Assembly: GCA_000421325.1 (NCBI GenBank)
Contig: ATWQ01000016.1
Span: 1 to 33,174 of the forward strand
Reading direction: 5' to 3'
DNA length: 33,174 nucleotides
Source: an alpha proteobacterium SCGC AAA536-K22
GTDB taxonomy: Bacteria; Pseudomonadota; Alphaproteobacteria; Puniceispirillales; Marisalimonadaceae
Shown in pieces: positions 13,571 to 20,835 of the stretch. The notes under the pieces are model-generated. The model saw only the letters and a list, made by a program, of their open reading frames with translations. It was not told where the DNA came from and ran no database searches. Both the position numbers and the translations under genes were made by a program. The first letter of the stretch is position 1. The number at the start of each line of letters is the position of its first letter.

Positions 13571-13709
13571 ATGAAATATTGTTATTTTACATGGTGAAAT
13601 TTTTTATCCAAAAAAATTTTATGAAAGAGCATATAAAATCCAATTTTGTGAAAAGATTTCAGTAGATTTAGTAAATACAAGAAAAGAAAGAAGTCTCGTA
13701 AACATATAA
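13571..13709 (+). pseudogene. Decayed copy of the five-cysteine microprotein
   Basis: From ATG 13571 the first frame reads MKYCYFTW, a stop, NFLSKKIL and a stop, matching the start of copy 1 (MKFHYCSRCNLPSKKLY). In another frame, the 3' end reads ISVDLVNTRKERSLV, matching copy 1's ITSVGLVKTRKERSLL almost residue for residue. The middle, with the second CxxC, is lost. Internal stops, a frame change and a deletion show it is a dead copy. It lies about 10.6 kb from the tandem trio, suggesting the family duplicates and decays. Confidence 0.75.
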
Positions 13710-13813
13710 CTTATATTATTTTGCGATCTATAATTTGTGCTTCGAATACATAATGGGTTATCCTAGTTGTCTATTGTTTTTTTTTAAATGCGGATATTCA
13801 TTAGAGTTTTAAA

Positions 13814-14596
13814 ATGCATAATCTAGATAAAATTAGAGCATCTCTTAGCGGTTACACGTTATTAATAACTGGAGGTGGTTCAGGTATAGGCTATTCGACA
13901 GCTAAATTATTTGCAAAAATGGGTGCAAATGTTGCTGTTAACTATCTTCCTGAAGACATCGAGTCTAAAAATAGAGTAAATGAATTAAAAGATAAATATA
14001 TAAACATAATCGAAGTTACTGGTGACGTTAGCCAAGAAAAAATTGCTGAAAGAGTTATTTTTGAAACTATTAAAAAATTTAATAGCTTAAATTCTTTAAT
14101 TAATAATGTTGGCGTAGGTCTAGTAAAAGATCCAATTCCTTTTAAAGAATTAGATCAACTAAATAATGATTTTTGGCAAAAAATAATGAGTGTAAACGTT
14201 ATGTCTGCTTTTTATTGTTCAAGGATAGCTTCAAAAGAGCTAATCAAAAATAAAGGTTCAATAGTTAATGTAACCTCAATATCTTCAAACGGTAAAAGAG
14301 GAACTAGTATCCCCTACGCTGTTAGCAAGGGAGCACTTCAAACCCTAACAGTCTCACTAGCAAAATCATTTTCACCAAATGTTAGAGTTAATGCCGTTTC
14401 GCCAGGGTTTACAGAAACTACAATGACAAATCAAAGATCTGATGAACATAAAAAAAGAATGGCAAAACAAACTTTGCTGAACAGAATAGCTAAGCCAGAG
14501 GAAATTGCTGAAACAATTTTCTTTTTGTGTGTTTCAGGCAGTTATATTACAGGGGAAACGATAAATGTAGATGGTGGACATGGTTTTAATTATTAA
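13814..14596 (+). CDS. Short-chain dehydrogenase/reductase (SDR)
   Basis: This encodes 260 residues, a classical SDR. TLLITGGGSGIGYSTAKLFAK holds the TGxxxGxG dinucleotide-binding motif (about residues 15-35). A hydrophobic strand ends NNVG (the NNAG equivalent). IVNVTSISS and YAVSKGALQ supply catalytic Ser, Tyr and Lys (YxxxK). RVNAVSPGFTETTM follows, and GSYITGETINVDGG is the typical C-terminal signature. The enzyme reduces or oxidises a carbonyl/alcohol with NAD(P); the substrate is unknown. TAGAGT (13802-13807) lies 6 nt before ATG, so the gene may be leaderless. Its stop overlaps by 4 nt the end of the converging sugar isomerase-like gene. Confidence 0.92.
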   Translation: MHNLDKIRASLSGYTLLITGGGSGIGYSTAKLFAKMGANVAVNYLPEDIESKNRVNELKDKYINIIEVTGDVSQEKIAERVIFETIKKFNSLNSLINNVGVGLVKDPIPFKELDQLNNDFWQKIMSVNVMSAFYCSRIASKELIKNKGSIVNVTSISSNGKRGTSIPYAVSKGALQTLTVSLAKSFSPNVRVNAVSPGFTETTMTNQRSDEHKKRMAKQTLLNRIAKPEEIAETIFFLCVSGSYITGETINVDGGHGFNY

Positions 14597-15417
14597 TTTT
14601 TATATTCTAAAAATAAATTTGAAGCCTCTTCTATAGCCTCTTCTACTCTCTGACCTTCCATCAGTGGTTGGTGTATAGTAAACCATTTTTTGTATTTTTG
14701 TTCATATAAAAGTTTAATTAATGGTTTTATATCAATTCCCTTTTTATCATTAAGGTGTAGGTACCTTACTCTAACATTTCCGTTACCTAATGTTTTGAAT
14801 TCATGAGAACTGTTTTGATCAATTTTAATGTTTTGGAAATAGAAGTTTACAATATAAGGTAATAATTTTTCTAAACCCTTAATACCATAATCACTTCCAC
14901 AAGCTAATAAGTTTGCAGGTTCATATGTTATACCAAAATTTTTACGTTTAATAACTCTAATCAAATTAATAGTTTGATCAATTGTTTCTGCTAGAGTACC
15001 CCAGTGAGTTTGTTGAGTTAAAATAATCCCTCTTTCTTTAGCCTCATCTAAAGCTCTTTTTGCAAATTTTATGTCATCTTCATTTTTAATCATTATACGG
15101 ACTAGAGAGGTGTCAATTTGCTCCGCTAAATCTAAACATGGTGTGATATTTCTTAAATTACTTGCTGCATACGCGTCATTTTTAGCTAAATGAATATTAC
15201 TTGTTATCATTGAAACTGACATTTTATTTAAATTAAAAACATCTTTAAGTTTTAAAACACTTTGAGTTGGTGTGTTTGTTGAAATAACAGAAGGTCTCAA
15301 GGATATACCCTTAAAACCATTAGTAGAAGCCAGTTTAATTAATGATTCAATTGATAAGAATGACTTTTCTTTATTATTAGAAAATTCAGCAATTCTACAA
15401 GATAGAGATAATTTCAT
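14593..15417 (-). CDS. Sugar-phosphate isomerase/epimerase-like TIM-barrel protein
   Basis: This encodes 274 residues from ATG 15417 (a GTG three codons upstream is also in frame). The order of segments fits the xylose-isomerase-like (AP endonuclease 2) fold. LIKLASTNGFKGISLRPSVI is strand-helix 1, SVSMITSNIHLA strand 2, and SLVRIMIKNEDDIKFAKRAL and ILTQQTHWGTLAETIDQT later strands. FGITYEPANLLACG and RVRYLHLNDKKG are the metal-ligand-type strands (E, H and D), followed by KWFTIHQPLMEG. Members isomerise or epimerise sugars such as those of inositol metabolism. The nearby converging SDR could act on the same kind of substrate, but this is inference. Confidence 0.8.
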   Translation of the reverse strand: MKLSLSCRIAEFSNNKEKSFLSIESLIKLASTNGFKGISLRPSVISTNTPTQSVLKLKDVFNLNKMSVSMITSNIHLAKNDAYAASNLRNITPCLDLAEQIDTSLVRIMIKNEDDIKFAKRALDEAKERGIILTQQTHWGTLAETIDQTINLIRVIKRKNFGITYEPANLLACGSDYGIKGLEKLLPYIVNFYFQNIKIDQNSSHEFKTLGNGNVRVRYLHLNDKKGIDIKPLIKLLYEQKYKKWFTIHQPLMEGQRVEEAIEEASNLFLEYKN

Positions 15418-15574
15418 TTTAAACACTGGAAATATTAAGTCACTTCAAACCATAAATTCAAAAATATTAATTAACAATTAAATAAATTTTCTAACCATTA
15501 TATTTTATTGAATATTTTACTAATCATGGCACAGTAGTTTTTAGTTTTAATAGTTTTGAAATTATGGATTATAA

Positions 15575-15667
15575 ATGAATAAGTGGGTAATTATTTTATT
15601 AATTTTTTTTATATTTTTTATTTTTTTCCCAACTATATCATATTGGATTAATGAATGGAGTGTATAA
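15575..15667 (+). CDS. 30-residue membrane microprotein
   Basis: The short frame is MNKWVIILLIFF followed by a continuous hydrophobic stretch to about residue 21, then PTISYWINEWSV. It is a single membrane span with a short aromatic tail. The stop codon lies 5 nt before the ATG of the next gene, so the two may be coupled. No Shine-Dalgarno sequence is visible, and such a composition can arise by chance in AT-rich DNA, so it is only a likely gene. Confidence 0.4.
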   Translation: MNKWVIILLIFFIFFIFFPTISYWINEWSV

Positions 15668-15671
15668 GTCT

Positions 15672-15905
15672 ATGTTTAAATTAAATAATTTTTGTCAAGA
15701 ATGTTTTGATCCACATAAAATAATATGGAATTGTAAAAAACACCTATCTGATAAAGATTGGATTCTTCTTTGTGGTAACTGTGTAAGATATTACAAATGT
15801 CTTAATGGAAGAAATTTTAAATCTCAGTTCCAGAATATAAAATCATTCATTAAGTGTCGATTACATTCAACTAAAATAGAACTACCTGTATATGAAGCTA
15901 ACTAA
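15672..15905 (+). CDS. Five-cysteine zinc-finger-like microprotein, copy 4
   Basis: This encodes 77 residues from ATG 15672; an in-frame ATG at 15651 would overlap the previous gene. Cysteines C8, C11, C21, C34 and C37 repeat the C-x2-C-x9-C-x12-C-x2-C spacing of the trio at 2970-3573, with KDWILLCGNC as in copies 1 and 3. The C-terminal part is longer, basic (GRNFKSQFQNIKSFIKC) and adds two cysteines. It is separated from the other copies by 12 kb. Binding of zinc is likely from the paired CxxC; nucleic-acid binding is only a possibility. Confidence 0.75.
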   Translation: MFKLNNFCQECFDPHKIIWNCKKHLSDKDWILLCGNCVRYYKCLNGRNFKSQFQNIKSFIKCRLHSTKIELPVYEAN

Positions 15906-15913
15906 TCCAAATC

Positions 15914-16210
15914 ATGGAAAGTACAATTTTTAAAATATTTGTGTTTTGTATGTTTATTGTTTTAGGTGTTTTAATTTTAGGTCTTTTGAAGTGGATACTG
16001 AAATATATTAAATTATGTTATCAACATGTTCTTTGGAGAGTTAAAATTCTAATCATTTTCCCAATTAATATTTTAATTATTATACTTTGGCTTATTATTG
16101 AAAACTTATTTGAAAAAAACCAGCCAGAGTTATTAATTGCAATCATAATAGGTTGTATTGGATCTTATTATATTTTTAAAGATGAAGAAGGTGATCAAAT
16201 TAATAAGTAA
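15914..16210 (+). CDS. Small multi-span membrane protein
   Basis: This encodes 98 residues with hydrophobic segments at about residues 4-25, 45-63 and 72-87, separated by Lys/Arg residues (KWILKYIK, WRVK), so three membrane spans are likely. The C-terminus is acidic (DEEGDQ). It is 8 nt after copy 4 of the five-cysteine family on the same strand and may be co-transcribed with it. I do not recognise a family. Its stop abuts the stop of the leftward reading frame at 16211. Confidence 0.5.
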   Translation: MESTIFKIFVFCMFIVLGVLILGLLKWILKYIKLCYQHVLWRVKILIIFPINILIIILWLIIENLFEKNQPELLIAIIIGCIGSYYIFKDEEGDQINK

Positions 16211-16348
16211 TTATTGAATTTTAGATTTGTCATGAATGTGTTTAAGTAAAATTTTAAATATATAGTTCTTAATTTTAAGGTAATTCAAAACACTCATAAA
16301 GCACGCTAGCGCTAACAGGAATGAATAAATAAGACTAATGATATATTT
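16211..16348 (-). pseudogene. Probable remnant or ATG-less paralogue of the 1273-1419 microprotein
   Basis: The last 36 residues (FLLALACFMSVLNYLKIKNY onward, ending KSKIQ) align without gaps to the protein at 1273-1419, about 22 of 36 identical. No ATG, GTG or TTG precedes this block in frame near the expected start; the nearest candidates are ATT codons around 16345. The longer open frame extends only through the antisense of the CPXCG gene. Either translation begins at a rare start, or the copy has lost its start and is decaying. The overlap with the start of the CPXCG gene suggests that gene's arrival or shift destroyed it. Confidence 0.5.
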
Positions 16349-16553
16349 AAATGATAATAGTTCAAATGAACAAACAATAACATGCCACTTTTGTTTTGAA
16401 ACATTTACAGTTGATCTAGGAATTGATTGTAAATTTAGTGGGCACAATTCTGAAATTTTTGATTGTGAAATTTGTTGTAATCCAAACAAGATCGATACTG
16501 AAACATACGATGGTGAGATTGTTTCCTTAATTGTTAGTGATGGTAATGAGTAA
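16338..16553 (+). CDS. CPXCG-motif cysteine-rich protein
   Basis: This encodes 71 residues. ITCHFCFETFTVDLG and, further on, FDCEICCNPNKI supply the two paired-cysteine knuckles of the small Cys_rich_CPXG family, in which the first motif is usually CPxCG and the second CxxCC. VSLIVSDGNE matches the family's acidic C-terminus. The first knuckle here is CHFCF, so proline and glycine are missing while both cysteines remain. Members are predicted zinc ribbons of unknown function, common in Proteobacteria. The first 14 residues extend beyond the usual start, and the gene is flanked on the right by a short palindrome (16594-16610). Confidence 0.8.
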   Translation: MIYLNDNSSNEQTITCHFCFETFTVDLGIDCKFSGHNSEIFDCEICCNPNKIDTETYDGEIVSLIVSDGNE

Positions 16554-16593
16554 CTTATGTTTTCTTAATATTAAGAGAAATACAATTAAACAT

Positions 16594-16610
16594 AAATCTC
16601 AATAAGATTT
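16594..16610. terminator. Short hairpin between convergent genes
   Basis: AAATCT (16594-16599) and AGATTT (16605-16610) flank a 5-nt loop, followed by ATTTAGTTTC. A second palindrome TCTTAATATTAAGA lies just upstream (16563-16576). Together they separate the + CPXCG gene and the - SRAP gene. The stems are weak, so terminator activity is uncertain. Confidence 0.35.
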
Positions 16611-17160
16611 ATTTAGTTTCAACCATGGTAATTAAGTTTGCATTGTTATTTTTAGGGCTATTAACTTCGTTACTTACACGATAAAAATTTATGTCATAAT
16701 TTGCTTTACTATTTAATAAATTTTCTCCTTGAAGATAGGAATATATCTCAAAATCTTCTAACAACACTGGTTGTCTATAATGAATATGATTAATTTTATC
16801 TGTTGAAGTACGTGTTAAGATTAGGCATCCAATTTCGTTATAAAGACCTGCAAAACTGTTTGATGGACAATGGTGATAAAAGGGAATTTTTTGTTTATCT
16901 TTTCTTTGCCATTCATACCACCCATTATGGAAAATCACACATCTTTTGGCGTTTTTAAAGGACGGTTTTTCATTCATTGTCTCTGAACGACAATTAATGA
17001 GATTCATATCTTTTTTCCATAACGGTGCATATGTCCATTTCATTAACTTTGCATCATTAATTGTTTTCACAGGCACCATTTGTGATGGTACAATATTGAA
17101 TGATGCCTTGTATTCTAGACCAAAAACATTTTCAGATGATATTACAAATCGACCACACAT
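16609..17160 (-). CDS. SRAP (SOS response-associated peptidase / HMCES-YedK family) protein
   Basis: This encodes 183 residues. MCGRFVI gives Cys2, the residue that forms the thiazolidine crosslink with abasic sites in single-stranded DNA. NIVPSQMVPV, MKWTYAPLW and INCRSETMNEKPSFKNA (usual NARSET) line the DNA-binding cleft. CVIFHNGWYEWQ contains the catalytic Glu, and HIHYRQPVLL carries the conserved His. It is shorter than E. coli YedK (about 222 residues), with the loss in the C-terminal loops. The role is shielding abasic sites in ssDNA from repair errors. TAATCT lies 7 nt before the ATG and no Shine-Dalgarno sequence is seen. Confidence 0.92.
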   Translation of the reverse strand: MCGRFVISSENVFGLEYKASFNIVPSQMVPVKTINDAKLMKWTYAPLWKKDMNLINCRSETMNEKPSFKNAKRCVIFHNGWYEWQRKDKQKIPFYHHCPSNSFAGLYNEIGCLILTRTSTDKINHIHYRQPVLLEDFEIYSYLQGENLLNSKANYDINFYRVSNEVNSPKNNNANLITMVETK

Positions 17161-17342
17161 AATATTAAGATTATCTATTCTTGTTTAATTTAAGATTTAA
17201 ATCTTATACCAAAAATATTAAAGTTAATTAAAATTAAATTTAAATTCATATTTAACTTTTAAATATTATGTAATGAAAATCGAAAAGGTTTTTTTTTATT
17301 AAATTTTACTAGTAATCTTATAACAACAATTAAGAATAAAAA

Positions 17343-17717
17343 ATGATATTAATTGCAGATATTATACTTTTTTTCCACTTTTGCATTGTGATATTTATTA
17401 CATTTGGTTTTGTCTTGATACCAATTGGTTACAATCTTGATTGGCTTTGGATCAAAAATAAAAAGTTAAGATTACTACATTTAGGAATGATGATTTTTAT
17501 TACTTTTGAAACACTGTTAGGAATGGCATGCCCTCTTACTATTCTAGAGAATAATTTAAGAGATATTAATGAAAATCAGTTATTTGTATCTAAGTGGATG
17601 AGTGAAATTATTTATTGGGATTTTCCATCTAAATTTTTTATAGTTTTATATTGTCTTTTTTTAGGATGGACTTTTTTAATGTGGAAAAATTATCCTCCAA
17701 TCAAAAAAAGTGTTTAG
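17343..17717 (+). CDS. DUF2784 family membrane protein
   Basis: This encodes 124 residues with four hydrophobic segments. The family pattern is clear: ADIILFFHFCIVIFITFGFVLIP as the first helix, then LRLLHLGMMIFITFETLLGMACPLTILENNLR. The conserved Cys-Pro-Leu-Thr and E-N residues follow the second/third helix. A last helix ends WKNYPPIKK. DUF2784 proteins are inner-membrane proteins of unknown function. There is no clear Shine-Dalgarno sequence; TAAGAA lies 6 nt before the ATG. It is followed after 41 nt by a small membrane protein. Confidence 0.88.
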   Translation: MILIADIILFFHFCIVIFITFGFVLIPIGYNLDWLWIKNKKLRLLHLGMMIFITFETLLGMACPLTILENNLRDINENQLFVSKWMSEIIYWDFPSKFFIVLYCLFLGWTFLMWKNYPPIKKSV

Positions 17718-17758
17718 AATAATATTACTTTTTAGATTTTTATATAAGAGGAATCAAA

Positions 17759-17932
17759 ATGGATTTCAAATATGCGCAAAGTTGGTTACTGGGAATTGTT
17801 TGTTTTGTTTACGGTATCTATAGGGTCATTGGGGGATCAGATGAACCGTTTAATTGGGTAGACATAGTTGCCATTATTGGTTTTTGCTATTCAATATATA
17901 TAACTCAACTTGGAGGATCAAAAGAAGAGTAA
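17759..17932 (+). CDS. 57-residue two-span membrane protein, paralogue of the one at 20396
   Basis: The short frame starts at ATG 17759 with AGAGGAA about 5 nt upstream. It has two hydrophobic segments (WLLGIVCFVYGIYRVIGG and VDIVAIIGFCYSIYIT) joined by an acidic SDEPFNW loop and ends LGGSKEE. The protein at 20396-20563 has the same length and layout, with W...G..R.I....P.F...........IGGFC....Y.T at matching positions, so the two are paralogues. That, with the ribosome site, makes this a real gene. The function is unknown. Confidence 0.7.
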   Translation: MDFKYAQSWLLGIVCFVYGIYRVIGGSDEPFNWVDIVAIIGFCYSIYITQLGGSKEE

Positions 17933-18008
17933 CTTTTAAAATTAAACTTAATAGAATTATGCATAAATATCAATATTATGTATTTATATGATTTTAGGCG
18001 CTCTTTTT

Positions 18009-18209
18009 TTATTTAATTTTATCTTTCATTAAAGTTTTTAAACTTTCAACAAATAGCAAACTATTATCTGTTCTTCTTAATTTTATTAAAGCAATTTTAT
18101 CTTCGATATTTCTGGAGTTTTTGACATAAGAGTCAAATAAATCATTTTTTTTTGACTTAGCTTTTTGTTCAGCTTTTAACTTATCTAATTTATAATTTTC
18201 ATTTTTCAT
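18009..18209 (-). CDS. Small highly charged protein
   Basis: This encodes 66 residues, rich in Lys and Glu/Asp (MKNENYKLDKLKAEQKAKSK), followed by ARS-like NSRNIEDKIALIKLRRTDNSLLFVESLKTLMK. It is probably all-helical and soluble. It lies divergently next to cutA, with 76 nt between the ATGs. TATAAT occurs at 18215-18220 (reverse complement), 5 nt before its ATG, a consensus -10 for a leaderless message. The family is not recognised; the organised helical pattern and the promoter support it as a real gene. Confidence 0.6.
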   Translation of the reverse strand: MKNENYKLDKLKAEQKAKSKKNDLFDSYVKNSRNIEDKIALIKLRRTDNSLLFVESLKTLMKDKIK

Positions 18210-18214
18210 GATTT

Positions 18215-18279
18215 ATTATATCAGATTTTTTAGTTTTAATATTTATTACTATTTACGTTATAAACATTTTCATTAAAAT
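18215..18279. promoter_or_regulatory. Divergent pair of leaderless-type promoters
   Basis: Leftward: TATAAT on the reverse strand (18215-18220), 5 nt before the ATG at 18209. Rightward: TTTACG (18252-18257), a 16-nt spacer, TAAAAT (18274-18279) and 6 nt before the cutA ATG. No Shine-Dalgarno sequence fits between either -10 and its start codon, so both genes probably begin at the mRNA 5' end. Confidence 0.55.
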
Positions 18280-18285
18280 AAACTT

Positions 18286-18609
18286 ATGAAAGATTTTAAA
18301 TATTGTTTTGTCTATATAACTGTCGAAAATTTTAAACAAGCAGAAATAATTGCTGAACTAGCCATTAAAAAGAAATTGTGCGCCTGTGCTAATATTTTCC
18401 CTGAAATCCATTCAATGTTTGAATGGAAAGGAAAAATTAATTTAGAAAAAGAGACAGTGTTAATACTTAAAACTACTGAAGATAAATTTAATATTCTTGA
18501 AAAATTAATTAGTGAAAAACATACCTATGAAACGCCATGTATTTTAAAACTTGATATAACAAATGGGAATAAAAAATTTCTAAATTGGATAGAAAAAACA
18601 ATAGTATGA
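18286..18609 (+). CDS. cutA: CutA1-like divalent-ion tolerance protein
   Basis: This encodes 107 residues, the usual size of CutA1. The N-terminal strand CFVYITVENFKQAEIIAELAIKKKLCACANIFPEI follows the family pattern, in which the segment Lys-Leu-x-Ala-Cys-xN is conserved. SMFEWKGKINLEKETVLILKTTEDKF is the central W-x-G-K-I region, and HTYETPCILKLDI corresponds to the conserved HxYxxPxI motif. CutA1 is a trimer with a ferredoxin-like fold linked genetically to metal tolerance; its molecular role is not settled. It is transcribed divergently from the small charged protein. Confidence 0.93.
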   Translation: MKDFKYCFVYITVENFKQAEIIAELAIKKKLCACANIFPEIHSMFEWKGKINLEKETVLILKTTEDKFNILEKLISEKHTYETPCILKLDITNGNKKFLNWIEKTIV

Positions 18610-18810
18610 AAATATTTTGCTATTTCAAAATATACATACCTACTAAATAGAATTCATATAATCATAGATAAGTTGCCTATTAGAAAAAATAATCAATTAA
18701 GTAAAATCATAATTGTACTTATTTTTTATTAAAATAGTTGAATTTAATTTCAAAAATACCAAATATCATATTGTATATTTAATTCCAAAAAACGGTTCCT
18801 ACTAACTAAC

Positions 18811-19488
18811 ATGATCTTCTATTTTATATTATTTCTAATCCTATCTGTTGCTCCTGTAATATGGTTAAATATTGTTTTTAGTAAAAATGATAAAATATTA
18901 GTAAATATGCCTTTTACAGGTCTTGAGTTCGGCAAAATAATTCTAAGAGAAATGGGATTAAACGAAGTTAAAATTGAAAAATCATTAACAGTAGATCATT
19001 ACGACCTTAAAGAAAAAAAAGTTAAAGTTTCAGAAGAGCGTCTATCTAAAAAAAGTCTGACAGCAATATCTATAGTTTGCCACGAAATAGGTCATGCAAT
19101 ACAACATCACGAAAAGTATAAGCCTCTTGAACAAAGAACTACTCTTGTAAAGAGCACTGCTTGGATTTCACAACTAGGTAGTGGATTACTGATGGTTGGT
19201 ATTCCAACTATTTTAGCCACTGGTTCATACCCCTTAATAAAAATATGTCTGCTTTTAGTTCTGTTGTCATTATTAATAGGAGTAATTGTACATTTAATAA
19301 CTCTAGAGGTTGAGCTAGATGCAAGTTTTAATAGAGCCTTACCAATAATCAAAGATAAAGTGCCATCAGAATATCATAATGCTTGCCAATCAATACTCAG
19401 AGCTGCTGCATTTACATATGTTATTGGAGTTGTTAGGAATTTTGTTTCACTCAGGTTTATTTGGTTACTATTGTCAAGAATTAGGTAA
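18811..19488 (+). CDS. YugP-type membrane zinc metallopeptidase
   Basis: This encodes 225 residues. An N-terminal membrane span (residues 3-25) precedes NMPFTGLEFGKIILREMGLNEVKIEKS. VCHEIGHAIQHH (about residues 91-102) supplies the HExxH zinc site. Hydrophobic segments follow (about residues 118-170), and LEVELDASFNRALPII contains the third ligand region (ELDAS). This order is that of the neutral zinc peptidase family PF04298 (YugP). The likely activity is membrane-associated proteolysis of unknown substrates. The next gene starts 5 nt downstream, so the two are probably an operon. Confidence 0.9.
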   Translation: MIFYFILFLILSVAPVIWLNIVFSKNDKILVNMPFTGLEFGKIILREMGLNEVKIEKSLTVDHYDLKEKKVKVSEERLSKKSLTAISIVCHEIGHAIQHHEKYKPLEQRTTLVKSTAWISQLGSGLLMVGIPTILATGSYPLIKICLLLVLLSLLIGVIVHLITLEVELDASFNRALPIIKDKVPSEYHNACQSILRAAAFTYVIGVVRNFVSLRFIWLLLSRIR

Positions 19489-19492
19489 GAAA

Positions 19493-19687
19493 ATGATAGA
19501 TAAAAAGCAAAAATATATAATTACACTTTTGGTAGATAATAGAGAATGGAATAGTCAACCTATAGAAGGAAAATTAGGTGATTTACAAACAATAATTGAT
19601 GAAGCATTAGAACAACATAGAATATCGCGATTTTTTACAATTCGTCCAAAAAGTGTTGAATTCAAAAGAGCTACTTTACTTAAGTAA
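19493..19687 (+). CDS. 64-residue hypothetical protein
   Basis: I begin at ATG 19493, with AGG about 9 nt upstream, because the longer open frame overlaps the peptidase gene in another frame. The protein reads MIDKKQKYIITLLVDNREWN, then a helical DLQTIIDEALEQHRISRFF and a final IRPKSVEFKRATLLK. It is an alpha/beta soluble domain without cysteine or membrane segments. The start lies 5 nt after the peptidase stop, so translation is likely coupled. The family is not recognised. Confidence 0.6.
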   Translation: MIDKKQKYIITLLVDNREWNSQPIEGKLGDLQTIIDEALEQHRISRFFTIRPKSVEFKRATLLK

Positions 19688-19707
19688 TAAATATAATTTG
19701 GGGAGGA

Positions 19708-20250
19708 TTAATTAACAAAACTTACCTCCTTAATAAAGAGATCCGCAATATGATCTCTACCAAAAGCTACTATTCCAATTGAAGTGATTTTTTTTGGATT
19801 AATTTTATCAGTTAAAAATGAACTTGAACTTTTAAAAGCATCAATTGGCAAGCTAAAAACCTTAAATTCGTTGTTAACATTAAAATTAATTTGATAATAT
19901 TGCCAAGGTAAAAAGGTACCAGTTGTTCTTAAGTGAATAAAATATTTTTGGTTATTTCCCTTTGCAGTTATATTAATAAATTTAGAATTTTCTAAATTTA
20001 CTTTGTTAAGCTTTCTTCTAATTTGAATAAAACCACCTCTGTTTTGAGTTGATATTTTACCTGTAATGTGAGCAACAAAATTATTTTTAAGAGGAATAAA
20101 CTCTACATTTCCTGAAGAGACACCTCCCATAACCTGATCTGTTACAAAATTCCACTTTTCAGAGTTTTGAAAATTATCCTTAAATACACTTTCAGCCAAA
20201 GTTTCAGACATCGCAATTATTAAAATTAAAATAGATCTTATTATATTCAA
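19708..20250 (-). CDS. Secreted CIA30-domain protein
   Basis: This encodes 180 residues. Residues 1-19 form a signal peptide (IRSILILIIAMSETLAES). The rest is a CIA30 (complex I intermediate-associated protein 30) jelly-roll domain. WNFVTDQVMGGVSSGNVEF is the family's opening signature (VNDxVMGGVS), then ISTQNRGGFIQIRRKL, DIHLRTT-like FIHLRTTGTFLPWQYYQINF and ITSIGIVAFGRDHIADLFIKEV. In mitochondria the family assists complex I assembly. In bacteria these small secreted versions are of unknown function and are probably periplasmic; a carbohydrate-binding-like role is sometimes inferred from the fold. Nothing nearby suggests respiration. Confidence 0.88.
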   Translation of the reverse strand: MNIIRSILILIIAMSETLAESVFKDNFQNSEKWNFVTDQVMGGVSSGNVEFIPLKNNFVAHITGKISTQNRGGFIQIRRKLNKVNLENSKFINITAKGNNQKYFIHLRTTGTFLPWQYYQINFNVNNEFKVFSLPIDAFKSSSSFLTDKINPKKITSIGIVAFGRDHIADLFIKEVSFVN

Positions 20251-20395
20251 TTTAAAAAACCACTCTACTTTTAATCATTATATTAAACTAATTAAATAAA
20301 CTATTAAGTCAATTTTGAACGATTATATTTAATTTTGGAAAATTATTCTTTTAGTAAGTAGTTTTAACCATTAATATCTCTTGAGAGGATTGTTT

Positions 20396-20563
20396 ATGAA
20401 TAAACAAATAGCAGGATGGATAATAATTAGCTTGTGTATACTTTGGGGCGTTTTAAGAACTATAGATCTGGTTGAGCCTAATTTTGTTTTAAACTTTTTT
20501 GCAATTGGTGGTTTTTGTTTTGGAGTATATCTTACAAAAGATTTAAGTAATGAAGAAAACTAA
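20396..20563 (+). CDS. 55-residue two-span membrane protein, paralogue of the one at 17759
   Basis: I use ATG 20396, with GAGAGGA about 6 nt upstream, not the upstream TTG. The protein has two hydrophobic segments (WIIISLCILWGVLRTI and FVLNFFAIGGFCFGVYLT) and an acidic C-terminus DLSNEEN. It aligns along its whole length with the 57-residue protein at 17759-17932 (W, G, R, I, F, GFC, Y and T at matched places). The two copies stand 2.5 kb apart on the same strand. The function is unknown. Confidence 0.68.
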   Translation: MNKQIAGWIIISLCILWGVLRTIDLVEPNFVLNFFAIGGFCFGVYLTKDLSNEEN

Positions 20564-20654
20564 CTTTTTATATAAAATAATTTTAGGATTTCTGTTAATA
20601 TGTTAAATTATAAGTAATTCCTTTATTTAACCAAATTTTAATAAGAGAAATTAA

Positions 20655-20819
20655 ATGTCTGAGAGAAAGTATCCTACTGAACTTGAGCATAGTGAGTGGT
20701 TAAAAAGACAAAATTATTTTCTTGAGGAACAAAATAAGAATCTGAAAAAAAAATTGTTAGAGTCTGAGGAATATATAAATTCTTTACTCGATAGATTAAA
20801 ATTATATCAAAATAAATAA
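20655..20819 (+). CDS. 54-residue coiled-coil protein
   Basis: The short frame begins MSERKYPTELEHSEWLKRQN and continues with a heptad-like run (FLEEQNKNLKKKLLESEEY, INSLLDRLKLYQ). It is almost entirely charged or helical and predicts a short coiled coil with no membrane span. It lies 16 nt before the MAPEG gene on the same strand and may be in its operon. AGAGAA upstream is a weak ribosome site. No family is recognised. Confidence 0.5.
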   Translation: MSERKYPTELEHSEWLKRQNYFLEEQNKNLKKKLLESEEYINSLLDRLKLYQNK

Positions 20820-20835
20820 TTAATAGGAGATTAAA

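Noticed and set aside
16211-16489. The full 92-residue leftward frame as a gene
   Set aside because: Its first half is antisense to the well-supported CPXCG protein; only the last ~40 residues match a paralogue.
19379-19492. Long N-terminal extension of the 64-residue protein
   Set aside because: It overlaps the peptidase gene in another frame, and the AGG site before ATG 19493 fits the shorter start.
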